Assembly: GCA_902806345.1 (NCBI GenBank)
Contig: CADCWF010000320.1
Span: 1 to 57,785, forward strand
Direction: 5' to 3'
From: an uncultured Thermomicrobiales bacterium
GTDB lineage: Bacteria; Chloroflexota; Chloroflexia; Thermomicrobiales; UBA6265
Length of the DNA: 57,785 nucleotides
The translations under genes were made by a program, and so were the position numbers. The notes under the pieces were generated by a model that was given only the letters and a program-made list of their open reading frames with translations, did no database searches and was not told where the DNA came from. The stretch's first letter is position 1. Every line of letters begins with the position of its first letter. Shown here piece after piece: positions 26,458 to 35,076 of the stretch.

Positions 26458-26815
26458 TACGGTCTTCGGATGATCTGTTTGCCTACGACATTGGCTAGAC
26501 GCATCCCGTCTTCCTAAGCAAAGCGCATGATCTCTCGCCAGGGTGGGCCGATCGTTCGGTCGTTTTCCGGGCCGGAGAGAGATTCTTCGCCTGCGGGCTC
26601 AGAATACGGAGGTAGGTGGGCGGTTACCATCCTCCCACCCATCCTCCTCGGGGGCCGACTCAAGGAGGATGGGAGATCGGGTGGTAGGTGAACGGATCAA
26701 CCGGATTTCGCAGTGCACCGTGTCTCGGGGCCGAACCGCCTCCGCTCCCGACACACCGGGAGCGGAGGCGACGATCGACCGAGGGATCGTGTGGGCGCTG
26801 GTGGTGCCGGACCGG
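26458..26815. other. Intergenic region between convergent genes, with repeat ends
   Basis: About 358 bases, less GC-rich than its surroundings at the left. The left end begins with the TGATACGG-like element terminus that overlaps the GH114 stop, and a related inverted end (AACGGATCAACCGGATTT) is at 26690-26707, so this is probably a diverged repeat element of about 250 bases. A terminator-like stem-loop lies inside. Confidence 0.5.
26638..26673. terminator. Stem-loop between convergent genes
   Basis: CCCATCCTCCT at 26638-26648 pairs perfectly with AGGAGGATGGG at 26663-26673, an 11-bp stem with a 14-base loop. It could end transcription from either side; no strong T tract is present. Confidence 0.5.
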
Positions 26816-29800
26816 CTACCCCGAGCGCCGGTAGACGAGTAGCTCCGGCTGCCGCGGGTCGCGGCCAAGCAGGGTCTCGGGCCGGTCACCGGGGTCGGCC
26901 GAGTAGAAGGTGACCCAGCCGTTGGCGGTCGAGCCGGACGGCTCCCAGATCGCGACCAGCACGTAGCGCTGGAGCCCAGCCAGGGTTAGATCCGGGTTGA
27001 GGCCGTTGGCCTCGGCGGCTGCCTGGAGGTCAGGAGACGCGTCCCGAATCTCGCCTTCGGGCGCGTATTCGCCGACCACGTCGTCGTCCACGTCGTAGGC
27101 GTAGATCAACGGCGGGGTCTGGTTGGCCGGGTCCTCCGAGTAGAGAATCACGGTGGTGCTGGAGTAGATCGACCGGGGCCAGGTGGCACGGATCGAGTAG
27201 TTGGCGGCCGGCTGGTCGGCCGCCGGCCGCAGCGTGATCGTCTGCGGCCGTCCGGTCACCTGGAGCTCGACGTCCACCGTCGCGATTGCCTGGAAGCGGT
27301 AGACCGCGCCCTGCCCCTCGGCCGCACCAGGGACGCGGAGGAAAACGACCTCGCCGGCGTCCTCGAGGTCGGAACTGGCGATTTCGAAGGGACCGACGCA
27401 GCCGATTCGCGTCAGCGTGCCGGCTGCTCCGGCTTCGCCGCCGACGAGGCTGTAGGAAATGCCCTGGAGCTGGACCCGCGTCGGCAGGTTGCGCGGCAGG
27501 CCGTTGGGGCCGAGCGGGGCTGGGTCGCCGCTGCAGGCGTTGGGGCGAGGGACAGCGGTGGAGGCCGCAGATGATTGGGCGTTCGGCGGCGGCGTCGCGG
27601 CGACGGCCGACCGGAAGGGACGCGGACGTCGGGTTCGCCGGGCCTGCTCGACCACGGTCGTCTCGATGTACTGTCCGACCACCCGCCCGTCGTCGGCGAC
27701 GCCGAAGAGGCGGATCGGGCGCCCGCGCACGTCCTGCTCGGCGTAGACGGTCATGTTCGTGTTCTGGACCTGGATCACCTCGACCTCGACCAGGTTCTGG
27801 ATGTTGATGTTGGTCTCGACCTCGTTGAAGACGTAGGTTGCCCCCTGGACCTGAACGGTCGGCGGCAGGCTCGGTGGGGGAGCAGGCGCGGCCGCGGCGG
27901 CTGGCACGTAGCGCCCGAGGAGACGCCCGCGGCCGACGATCGCGTAGAGCGGCGCGACGACGCCTGGGTCGTCCTGTTCGGCGTAGATGGTCACGTTCTG
28001 GTTCTGGACCTGGACGACGTCGACTTCGACGAGGTTCCGGATGTCGATGTCGACCCGGCCCTCGGCAGGGACGAGGTCGTAGGTCGTGTTCCGGACGTCG
28101 AGCTGAGGCGGCAGCGCGTCAACCGCGGGTGGCGGTTGGGTAGCCGCCTCCTGGGCTGCAGCCGGCTCGGCGGTCGGGCTGGCCGCCGGGGGTGCGGGCG
28201 CTTCGGTCGCGGCTGCGTCGGCGGTCGTCGCGACGGGTGGCGTCGTCGGCTCCGGCGCCGGGGTCTCGGTCGGAGGCGCGGCCGTGGTGGCCGCAGCAGT
28301 GGGCTCTGGGGCGGTTGTGGGCTCCGGCGAGGGGGTCGGCGGGAGCGGCGTTGCCGTCGGCTCTGGGGTGGCGGTCGGGGCTGGAGTGCTCGTAGGCTCG
28401 GGCGCCGGGGTGGCGGTCGGTTCCTCAGTCGGGGCCGGAGTCGCGGTCGGAACAGGCGTGGCGGTCGGGGTCTCTTCGACGGGCGCGATCGGCGGGGCGG
28501 CTTCAGTCGGGGCTGGCGCTTCGGTTGGCGCTGCCGTCGCCTCCGGGCTTGCCGGAGGGGTTCCAACCGGGCCATCGACCGTGTCCGGTTCCTCCGTAGT
28601 CGCACGGAAGAGGAAGACGCGGTCGGCTACCGCGAGGTAGATGTCGGACAGTTGGCCGGCGTCTGCAGCGGACTCGGCCAGGACGGAGAACGGCCCGGCG
28701 CAGCCCACTCGGCCCAACGCCGCGCGGTCGACGCCGGTGGCCTCTTCAACGAAGGCGAACTCCTGGCCGCCGAAGGTGAGGTCATCACCGACCTGCTCGG
28801 GGAGCCCACGCTCGTCGAGGACGACGTAGCGGAGCAACCCGTCGTCGCTGGCGACGAAGAGTTCAGCGAACGCCTCGGCGCTCTCGGCGTAGACCGCCTG
28901 GTTGTCCGGCGTTGTCGCGATCTGCTGGAGGTCGTCAGGCGTCAGGTCCGGCTCGGGGCCGGCGAACACGAACTGCCCGCTCTCCCCGCCGTCGATCAGT
29001 CCGAGCTCGGCGGTCTCGGCCGGGCACGGCGCGTCCGGGTTGCCCCGCCGCTGGGAGAGGTAGCGGACGACGCCGCCGGCGGCGTCGGAGGCGAAGACCC
29101 GGTCGAACGGCTCGTCCCCGATCGCGTAGACGGTAAGGTCGCCCTGCTGGTCGATTTCGCTCAACAACTCGACCGGGACGGGGACGGGCCGGTCCAGCAG
29201 GTAGCGCCGTTCGCCGACGACCAGCTCTTCCGGCAGCTCGCCAGCGGCGGCGCTGGCGGTGGCCTCGGTCGCGGGCGTGGCCGCGCCAGGTTCCTCGCCG
29301 TCCACGGCGGCGGTCGCCTCGGGCTCGGTCGTCGCCTCCTCGACGGTCGGACTTGCGGCGGGGTCCGCCTCGTCGCCGGCCGCCTGCTCGGCGGGATCGC
29401 CGCCAGGGGCGACTGGCTCGGCAACGGTCGAGGCGGCGTCCTCGCCGGTGGCGGCGAAGCGCAGCGGCTGGCCGCCGACGACGGCGACGACCTCGTCCGG
29501 GGTATCCTCCTGGCCGGGGTCCGCGAAGAGGGGGAAGGCGCCGACACAGCCGATGCGTGTCAGCGCCCCGATGTCCTCGTCCGAGGGAGCGCTAAAGGCA
29601 AAGGCGCGGCCGGCGAACGGGAAGCCGTCGGCGAGGACCGCCGGCAGCCCCTGGTCGTCGAGGTGGACGAAGCGCTGCAGTCCCTCCGGGGCGTCGACAA
29701 GGATCTCTTCCAGCGGCTGTTCGGTGCCGATGTAGGCCGGGAAACCGTCCGGGGTGCTCCCGCTCTGGTCGAGACCGTCGGGCGACAGGTCCGGCTCGAG

Positions 29801-30253
29801 CCCGGCGAAGGCGAAGATGCCGGCTTCTCCGGCGGCGATCGATCCCAGTTCCGCCTCCTCGGCGCGGCAAGGCGTTTCGGGAGACGCGGCGTTTTCAGGA
29901 AGGTACCTCGCGATTGCTGCCTGTTCCCGCGGGGGAACGGAGGCGTAGACCTCGGCAAAGGGCGGCTCGTCGGTTCGGGCGTAGACGATGATGGGGTCGG
30001 CTTCGGCGATCCGGACGAGATCCTGGCGGCGGACCGGGACGACGCGGTCGAACACGTAGCGGGTATCCGCGACCACCAGTTCTGGCGTCAGACCCCGCGG
30101 GGGGCCGCCCCGCGGTCCACGCGGCTCGATGGTCTCCTCGCCTTGTTGGGCAACAGCGGGCAGCGGCGGCGCGACCAGGACTGACGAGAGCGCGATCGCC
30201 ACCAGCAGCGAGAACGCCGACGCCGCGTGGAACAGCCGGGACCAAACCGCCAT
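26816..30253 (-). CDS. Very large secreted repeat protein of unknown function
   Basis: A 1,145-residue exported protein. ATG 30253 follows AGGAGAGG; the signal peptide MAVWSRLFHAASAFSLLVAIAL is cut near AVAQQ. Layout: module 1 (about 57-260) and module 2 (about 335-560) are related, each starting 'ELVVxxxRYxxDRxVPV' and sharing 'FAGxEPDLxPDxL' and 'GCxGxF'. A linker of roughly 130 residues of (A/E)PTxTP-type repeats follows. Then come two copies of an 80-residue unit ('IQNLVEVEVIQVQN..VTVYAEQD'). A third partial GCVGPF module (LTRIGCVGPFEI) and a beta-rich C-terminal region complete it. No known family was recognised. It probably sits outside the membrane or in the envelope. It diverges from a secreted VWA protein across 327 bases, suggesting shared control. 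Confidence 0.85.
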   Translation of the reverse strand: MAVWSRLFHAASAFSLLVAIALSSVLVAPPLPAVAQQGEETIEPRGPRGGPPRGLTPELVVADTRYVFDRVVPVRRQDLVRIAEADPIIVYARTDEPPFAEVYASVPPREQAAIARYLPENAASPETPCRAEEAELGSIAAGEAGIFAFAGLEPDLSPDGLDQSGSTPDGFPAYIGTEQPLEEILVDAPEGLQRFVHLDDQGLPAVLADGFPFAGRAFAFSAPSDEDIGALTRIGCVGAFPLFADPGQEDTPDEVVAVVGGQPLRFAATGEDAASTVAEPVAPGGDPAEQAAGDEADPAASPTVEEATTEPEATAAVDGEEPGAATPATEATASAAAGELPEELVVGERRYLLDRPVPVPVELLSEIDQQGDLTVYAIGDEPFDRVFASDAAGGVVRYLSQRRGNPDAPCPAETAELGLIDGGESGQFVFAGPEPDLTPDDLQQIATTPDNQAVYAESAEAFAELFVASDDGLLRYVVLDERGLPEQVGDDLTFGGQEFAFVEEATGVDRAALGRVGCAGPFSVLAESAADAGQLSDIYLAVADRVFLFRATTEEPDTVDGPVGTPPASPEATAAPTEAPAPTEAAPPIAPVEETPTATPVPTATPAPTEEPTATPAPEPTSTPAPTATPEPTATPLPPTPSPEPTTAPEPTAAATTAAPPTETPAPEPTTPPVATTADAAATEAPAPPAASPTAEPAAAQEAATQPPPAVDALPPQLDVRNTTYDLVPAEGRVDIDIRNLVEVDVVQVQNQNVTIYAEQDDPGVVAPLYAIVGRGRLLGRYVPAAAAAPAPPPSLPPTVQVQGATYVFNEVETNINIQNLVEVEVIQVQNTNMTVYAEQDVRGRPIRLFGVADDGRVVGQYIETTVVEQARRTRRPRPFRSAVAATPPPNAQSSAASTAVPRPNACSGDPAPLGPNGLPRNLPTRVQLQGISYSLVGGEAGAAGTLTRIGCVGPFEIASSDLEDAGEVVFLRVPGAAEGQGAVYRFQAIATVDVELQVTGRPQTITLRPAADQPAANYSIRATWPRSIYSSTTVILYSEDPANQTPPLIYAYDVDDDVVGEYAPEGEIRDASPDLQAAAEANGLNPDLTLAGLQRYVLVAIWEPSGSTANGWVTFYSADPGDRPETLLGRDPRQPELLVYRRSG

Positions 30254-30580
30254 GCGTGCCCTCTCCTGCCGACCGGTGACCTTCGCCTGCTCAGAGGATG
30301 TCGGATCGAGTCGCGTGCGGGAGGCTGCCCGGAGCGTGGTCTGCTGAGGAGGTGGCCGCGTCGATCCGCTCAGTCTCAACCTGCTCAATCGGCAAGAGTC
30401 ACGCCACCGATCGGCCGCGATTGTACGGGCGCGCAGCGTCGGTCTGCGGCACACTTCGTGCCGGAGCCGTTGACCGGGACCGCCCGCCGGCGCTCGGGTC
30501 TCCGTTCAAAGGCGACGCACGGTGCCTCTGGGTCGAACGACGAGCGCAGCAGCGAACGCAAGATGGGAAGGGAGACGCGG
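30254..30580. other. Divergent promoter region of the repeat-protein and VWA genes
   Basis: About 327 bases with no gene. It must contain the promoters of both divergent secreted-protein genes, but no convincing -35/-10 pair stands out. Confidence 0.5.
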
Positions 30581-31819
30581 ATGCCGAACCGTTCCAACCG
30601 TCGGCCGATCGCCTGGTTGACGAGGACCCTCCTCCTGGTCGCGGTGCTGGCCCTGCTCGGCCCGGTGGCGGTGGTGGCTGGACTCTCCAGTATCGGCACC
30701 GTTGCCGCCCAAGCCCAGGATCAAGCCGCGCAACCGCCGACGCAGGCCGTCAACGTCGAGTTGATCCTCGATTCCTCGGGGTCGATGGAGCAGGATGTCG
30801 GGGGCGGCGAGACGCGGATGCAGGCCGCGAAGCGGGTCTTGCGCGATGTCATCGCGGCGATCCCCGAGCGGGAGGGGATCAACGTCGGCTTCCGGATCTA
30901 CGGCCACGAGGGGAACAACACCGAGGCGGGCCGTGCCGAGAGTTGCCAGTCCTCCGAGCTGGTCGTGCCGATCGCGGGCGTCGACAAGGCGGCCCTAAAC
31001 GCCCAGGTCGACGCAGCGAGGCCGGTCGGCTGGACCCCACTGACCATCTCGCTCGAGCGCGGTGCCGAAGATTTCGAGCCACCGGCCGAGGGGACCGTCA
31101 ACGCGATGGTGATGGTCACCGACGGTCTCGAGACGTGCGGCGGTGACCCCTGCGCGGCGGCGCGCTCGATCTACGAGGGCGATGTCCGGGCGACGATCCA
31201 CGTCGTCGGGTTCGGCCTCACCGCCGAAGAGCAGGGGACCATCGCCTGCATCGCCGAGAACGGCGGCGGCCTCAACCTCTCGGCCGGCAACGCTGCCGAG
31301 TTGAGTACGGCGTTGTTCACGATCCTGGAAGAGCTTCAGGTGGTCATCTCCACCGGCTTCCTCGAGATCGAGGAGTTCGGCGGCATCTTCCCGCGGGCGC
31401 TCATCCAGGGCGGGACGCAGGCCACGGATGCGAACCCCGAGGGCGAGGCAATCGAGATCCGGCTGACCGACAACAATCGGGTCGAGCTCAACGTCGGCGT
31501 CTACGACGTGAGCTGGGACAACCCCAGCGGCGAGGAGACGCGGATTCGGGCCAACATCGAGGCGGGCCGGACGACCTGGATCCGCGGCTCGCTCCTCAAG
31601 TTCCCGCAGGGCGCCGGCGAGATCTATCTCGTCACGGACCAGGGCGGCGTCGTCATCTGGCAAGACCAGTTCGAGCAGGGTGACTACGTCTGGGTGCTGC
31701 CCGGCATCTACCGGATGGAGCTGCTCGAGCGGGTCGGCGACCCGGTCCTGATCGGGGCCGAGATGCAGACGCTGCCGGGCACGGCGACCCAACTCGAGGT
31801 CTTCACCGCTGGGTCGTAA
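30581..31819 (+). CDS. Secreted von Willebrand factor A domain protein
   Basis: About 412 residues. ATG 30581 is preferred to ATG 30563 because AAGGGAG lies just upstream. Signal peptide: basic NRSNRRPIAWLTR, a long hydrophobic run, cleavage near VAAQAQ. A VWA domain follows (about residues 60-240): VELILDSSGSMEQDV is the metal-ion-dependent adhesion site DxSxS, the Thr is in VGWTPLTISL and the Asp in MVMVTDGLETCGGD, so the site is complete. The C-terminal 170 residues are beta-rich with no recognised family. VWA domains bind proteins in a Mg-dependent way, so this may partner the large repeat protein encoded divergently. Repeat copy G begins 36 bases after the stop. Confidence 0.9.
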   Translation: MPNRSNRRPIAWLTRTLLLVAVLALLGPVAVVAGLSSIGTVAAQAQDQAAQPPTQAVNVELILDSSGSMEQDVGGGETRMQAAKRVLRDVIAAIPEREGINVGFRIYGHEGNNTEAGRAESCQSSELVVPIAGVDKAALNAQVDAARPVGWTPLTISLERGAEDFEPPAEGTVNAMVMVTDGLETCGGDPCAAARSIYEGDVRATIHVVGFGLTAEEQGTIACIAENGGGLNLSAGNAAELSTALFTILEELQVVISTGFLEIEEFGGIFPRALIQGGTQATDANPEGEAIEIRLTDNNRVELNVGVYDVSWDNPSGEETRIRANIEAGRTTWIRGSLLKFPQGAGEIYLVTDQGGVVIWQDQFEQGDYVWVLPGIYRMELLERVGDPVLIGAEMQTLPGTATQLEVFTAGS

Positions 31820-31855
31820 ACGGGCGGGCCTCGCCGGACAACCGTCGCCGGACGG

Positions 31856-31900
31856 CCCTCACCCCCCAACCCCCTCTCCCGATGCGCGGGAGAGGGGGAG
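31856..31900 (+). repeat. CCCTCACCCC palindromic element, copy G
   Basis: CCCTCACCCCCCAACC followed by CCCTCTCCCGATGCGCGGGAGAGGGGG, one of the best-conserved copies. It lies between the VWA gene and the convergent sulfotransferase gene, oriented with the VWA gene. Confidence 0.88.
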
Positions 31901-31981
31901 CCCATGACGGACTCGACTGAACGGATCGGCCGGCGGGGTGGTCCGTTCGGTCGACCGCGGGGGAGGGAAGATCGGGCACTT

Positions 31982-32001
31982 GTCCATCGGACTGCGTATC
32001 A
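31982..32001 (-). repeat. TGATACG-type element end at the sulfotransferase stop
   Basis: Read on the minus strand this is TGATACGCAGTCCGATGGAC, close to the TGATACGGAATCCGGTTGA ends of the 131-bp element. Its first TGA (32001-31999) is the stop codon of the Stf0 gene. Confidence 0.65.
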
Positions 32002-32781
32002 GTCGTCTCGGCCCAACTCGTTCCGCGTCTCCTCGAAGCGGACGACCCAGGCTTCGGTTTCGTCGTCGGCGAGTTTGACCGTCCGCGGCTGGCCGAGATC
32101 GAGGTCCCGCGGCGGCTCGACGCCGAGGAACTGGAGCAATTCCCGGGTCGTCTCCTGGTAGCGGTCGACGAACTCCTCGTAGACGACGTGCATCGGTGCG
32201 ATGTCGCCGTCGCCGAAGAACCGCTCGATGGCCGCTTCCTCCTTCTCGATCGAGCGCAGCAAGGTGGCGATGCCGGCGAAGTCGAACGCGGGTGTCTTGC
32301 CGGTTCGGCGCGACTGCTTGACGATCGATCGCCGGCCCTGCCCGGTTCGCCCTGCCCTCGCCTCCTCCTTGCCCCAGATGCCGGACTCCTTCGCCTTCCA
32401 GTAGGAAATGGCTTGGCGGAGCTTGTCACGGCGGGTGATCCGGAGGTAACGCAGGTTCGGGAAGAGCTCGCCCAGGATCGCCGGCAGCGGCAGTTCGGCG
32501 AAACGCGGCTCGACGCGGGCGGTGCGCTCCAGGTGGAGCAGGTGGGCGTACAGCAGTTTGGCCCCGAACACGCCGTTCTCGGTCGCCCGCTCGCGCATCA
32601 GGTGGTCGACGAAGTCGGCAAGGCTCGTCGTGCCCCATTTGTTGGCCCAGAAGCCCATCTTGTGCCCGAAGTGCTCGCGGGGGTCGCCGGCGAGGTTCGT
32701 CGCGTTGAGCGCCTGGCCGAGCAGGGTGCTGCCGCTGCGCGGGGTGGCGAGGACGAGGTAGGTCGAAACGATCTCCGGCAT
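31999..32781 (-). CDS. Stf0-family sulfotransferase
   Basis: A 260-residue cytoplasmic enzyme. ATG 32781 begins MPEIVSTYLVLATPRSGSTLLGQAL, where TPRSGST is the 5'-phosphosulfate-binding loop for PAPS. Then come DPREHFGHKMGFWANKW, LRYLRITRRDKLRQAISYWKA (the 3'-phosphate-binding segment) and VVYEEFVDRYQETTRELLQFLGV near the C-terminus. These match Stf0, the enzyme that sulfates trehalose in mycobacteria; the acceptor here is unknown. The stop codon is supplied by an element end. The gene runs in the same direction as the channel-like gene, 55 bases downstream of it, and may share its transcript. Confidence 0.9.
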   Translation of the reverse strand: MPEIVSTYLVLATPRSGSTLLGQALNATNLAGDPREHFGHKMGFWANKWGTTSLADFVDHLMRERATENGVFGAKLLYAHLLHLERTARVEPRFAELPLPAILGELFPNLRYLRITRRDKLRQAISYWKAKESGIWGKEEARAGRTGQGRRSIVKQSRRTGKTPAFDFAGIATLLRSIEKEEAAIERFFGDGDIAPMHVVYEEFVDRYQETTRELLQFLGVEPPRDLDLGQPRTVKLADDETEAWVVRFEETRNELGRDD

Positions 32782-32836
32782 CGGCGGGGTGGCGCTCCTG
32801 GCGGCGCCGCCCGTGGCCGCGCCGCCCGCGTGGGGT

Positions 32837-34159
32837 TCAGGACAGGAAGAAGACGGCGTAGGTGGCAACGAACAGGATCCCGGTGAACACGGGCCAGTAG
32901 AGCAGCGTCGGCCAGATATTGTTGCGGTCGTCAAAGAACGCCGGAGCGTCGGGTCGGTCGCGGACAATGGCGTTGACGGTCACCAGCAGGATCAGCCCAT
33001 AGAGCGTGAACGGCAGCGTCTCGATGTAGGAGACCTGACCGGCGGAGACGGTGTCGCGGATACCGTTGTGCTCGACGACGACTGTCAGGAGCAGGGCACC
33101 GGTGGTGGCGATGACGGCCAGCGTCTGGAAGCCGAACCGGGAGCGGAGGTTGGGGTCGCTGGTGCCGAGCAGCATGATCCCGTAGAGCAGGCCGGCGATG
33201 GCGAGGGTGAACGGGAGGTGCTTGAGGAGCGGTCCGTGGTAGTCGCGCTTGAGGCCGAGGTTGAAGTAGAGCTCCGGCGCCTGATTGCGGTAGGAAACGT
33301 CGGTCAAGCCGAACCGGGTGTTGTAGGAGTGGAGGGTGTAGGTGAAGCCGGAGATGTAGGGGGTCCAGACGCTGGAGACCAACTCCTCCTCGATCCCGGG
33401 CCGTGAGGTCGGCACGATGTCTTTGTAGGAGGCGAAATCGGGGACGAGCACGGCGCCCCGGTCGGCGCTCGCCGACCAGAGGCGGAACCAGACATCCTGC
33501 CGGTCGAGCGGGTAGCGCGAGTAGTCGAAGGCCTGGCGGAGGGTCACCTCGAAGTACCACCCGATCAGGAGCGCGTCGCCGAGGTCGCTCCGGTACGCCT
33601 CCTCGAACACCCTGGTGTCGATCGCCTCGGGGAACACGACGGCGCGCTCGATCTCGGCCGGGATCGCGTCGGCGTAGCGCTGCCAGACGTAGCCGGCAAC
33701 AAGCACGTTGTCGCCGGAGAGGAACTCGAACTGCTGGAGGAAGAGCCCGGTCGGAATTTGGTAGGTCGGGGCGTCCGGTGGCAGGTGGGCCGCGAGGAAG
33801 GCGTCCGCCTCGGCCGGTGACGAGACGCGGGTGCCGGTCAGGCCGTCGAGTTCGACCTCCGAGTCGACGATCTGCCAAAGTCCGACGATGCCGACCAGGA
33901 GGGTCAAAGTCCAGGCCGCCGCCGTCCGCTTGAGGCTCCGGGTCCGCAGTCGCTCCGGGCGGAAGACGGCGACGGCCAGGAGCAGCAGGGCGACGACGGC
34001 CAGGAGCAGCGCTTGGCCCACCGGTCGCCCGGTCTCAAGCACTCCGCGGCCGGCGGCGAGGCCCGCCGCCCGGCGCAGCAGCACGACCGCCAGCCCAGCG
34101 GCGACCAGGCCCGCCACGAGGACGACGAGGTGGATGATGCGGCCGCGTGGCTCGGTCAC
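32837..34159 (-). CDS. Membrane protein resembling a pentameric ligand-gated ion channel
   Basis: About 440 residues from GTG 34159. A TTG at 34189 extends the frame, but a strong hairpin at 34192-34222 leaves no room for a leader there. Three hydrophobic segments open the protein (HLVVLVAGLVAAGLAVVLL, ALLLAVVALLLLAVAVF, AAAWTLTLLVGIVGLW). A soluble beta-rich region of about 200 residues follows, containing WYFEVTLRQAFDYSRYPLDR then QDVWFRLW. Four helices end the protein: HLPFTLAIAGLLYGIMLLG, GFQTLAVIATTGALLLTVVV, VSYIETLPFTLYGLILLVTV and YWPVFTGILFVATYAVFF. The order beta domain, YPxDRQ, PELYFNLxLKR, then four helices with VSYxxT before the third resembles Cys-loop receptors. Function is unproven; a general unknown membrane family is the alternative. 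Confidence 0.7.
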   Translation of the reverse strand: MTEPRGRIIHLVVLVAGLVAAGLAVVLLRRAAGLAAGRGVLETGRPVGQALLLAVVALLLLAVAVFRPERLRTRSLKRTAAAWTLTLLVGIVGLWQIVDSEVELDGLTGTRVSSPAEADAFLAAHLPPDAPTYQIPTGLFLQQFEFLSGDNVLVAGYVWQRYADAIPAEIERAVVFPEAIDTRVFEEAYRSDLGDALLIGWYFEVTLRQAFDYSRYPLDRQDVWFRLWSASADRGAVLVPDFASYKDIVPTSRPGIEEELVSSVWTPYISGFTYTLHSYNTRFGLTDVSYRNQAPELYFNLGLKRDYHGPLLKHLPFTLAIAGLLYGIMLLGTSDPNLRSRFGFQTLAVIATTGALLLTVVVEHNGIRDTVSAGQVSYIETLPFTLYGLILLVTVNAIVRDRPDAPAFFDDRNNIWPTLLYWPVFTGILFVATYAVFFLS

Positions 34160-34191
34160 GGGTCGTTCGGCCCTGCCCCCGACAGACAACC

Positions 34192-34222
34192 ACCCGGGCC
34201 GGCTTGGCGAGCCGGCCCGGGT
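34192..34222. terminator. Perfect 13-bp hairpin (ACCCGGGCCGGCT)
   Basis: ACCCGGGCCGGCT at 34192-34204 pairs with AGCCGGCCCGGGT at 34210-34222 around a five-base loop. It lies just before the channel-like gene and after the disordered-protein genes on the minus strand, so it may terminate or attenuate transcription between them. Confidence 0.7.
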
Positions 34223-34316
34223 TTCCTCGAACGGATTCAGGCGGTTAGGTTACCGCGTCGGGTCGGAGGCGGGGAAGGAACGCAGTCGAGGTCGCGCTCT
34301 TGATCCTGGCTGGGGT

Positions 34317-34446
34317 TGTACGGAACCCGGGTAAATCGTTCCGGTGCCTAACGGACGGCCCTCGCCCCCAACCCCCTCTCCCGCGCATCGGGAGAGGGGA
34401 CTCTTCCCCAGCGGGGAGTAGAAGCATTCAAGCGGATCTCGTATTA
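34317..34446. repeat. 130-bp MITE-like element with TGATACGG-like ends, degenerate copy
   Basis: The left end TGTACGGAACCCGGGTAAAT and the right end (read inward) TAATACGAGATCCGCTTGAA both resemble TGATACGGAATCCGGTTGA. Copy H of the palindrome is central, and the length matches the 131-bp element at 16875. The right-end TAA is the stop codon of the disordered-protein gene. Confidence 0.65.
34359..34400 (+). repeat. CCCTCACCCC palindromic element, copy H
   Basis: CCCTCGCCCCCAACC then CCCTCTCCCGCGCATCGGGAGAGGGG, the centre of the 130-bp element. Confidence 0.85.
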
Positions 34447-35052
34447 GGTGGCCGAGCGGAAGGCGTCGCCGCCCGCCTCGGCGTCGTCCTGGATCGGTTT
34501 CGGGCCGCCGCCGCCGACGGACTGGCCGCCGCCGAGGTCGCCGGAGCCGGCGGGTCGGGCCTGGGCCGATCCCCCGATCGCCTCGCGGGAGCCCTCGCTG
34601 GCGGCGATCTCCTGGTTGTTCTGGCTGACGCCGGTACCGCCACCGGTGTGGGCGAGACCAAGGGCGGAGTCGTTCGGGTGCTGGACGAAGCCGCCGGTTG
34701 TGCGGGCGGTATCGTAGCCGGTCGCCGGGTGGGTCGGTCCGGCGTGGGCCTGCCCCTCGGTGCCGGAGACGCCCTTGCCCGGGCCGGCCGGCCCCCAGTC
34801 CATCTCCATCGTTCCGTCGCCGCCGCCGGGGCTTGCCGGGGGGGCGCCGGCTGTGCCAGCCGCATCGACGCCGCTGGCCGCTCCTAGCTGCGATCCGCCG
34901 CCGGCGTCTCCGACGAACAGGGTGCCGCTGTCGTCTTCGTTGCCGGTGGTGGAACTGGCGCCGAGGTTGAGATCCCCCTCGGTGCCGCGGCCCGGTTGCT
35001 TCAAACCCGGTGCCCGTTTGTCGGTATCTTCGGTGGCGAAGCCCTGGCTCAT
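34444..35052 (-). CDS. Intrinsically disordered Gly/Ala-rich acidic protein, unknown
   Basis: A 202-residue protein without hydrophobic segments. ATG 35052 follows GAGGAG. It is dominated by Gly, Ala, Ser, Thr, Asp and Pro with few hydrophobic residues and no Cys (for example MSQGFATEDTDKR, GDAGGGSQLGAASGVDAAG, GGGQSVGGGGPKPIQDD). No signal peptide is visible. No family was recognised; the composition recalls hydrophilic stress-associated proteins, which is only an analogy. The stop codon TAA is the terminus of a repeat element. It is the second gene after the similar disordered gene at 35077, with 24 bases between. Confidence 0.65.
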   Translation of the reverse strand: MSQGFATEDTDKRAPGLKQPGRGTEGDLNLGASSTTGNEDDSGTLFVGDAGGGSQLGAASGVDAAGTAGAPPASPGGGDGTMEMDWGPAGPGKGVSGTEGQAHAGPTHPATGYDTARTTGGFVQHPNDSALGLAHTGGGTGVSQNNQEIAASEGSREAIGGSAQARPAGSGDLGGGQSVGGGGPKPIQDDAEAGGDAFRSAT

Positions 35053-35076
35053 GGTGGGATGCTCCTCTCGGTTGGG

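Noticed and set aside
27575-30184. 869-codon plus-strand frame opposite the large repeat protein
   Set aside because: Gly/Arg-rich mirror of the PT-repeat region; no start context, signal or domain.
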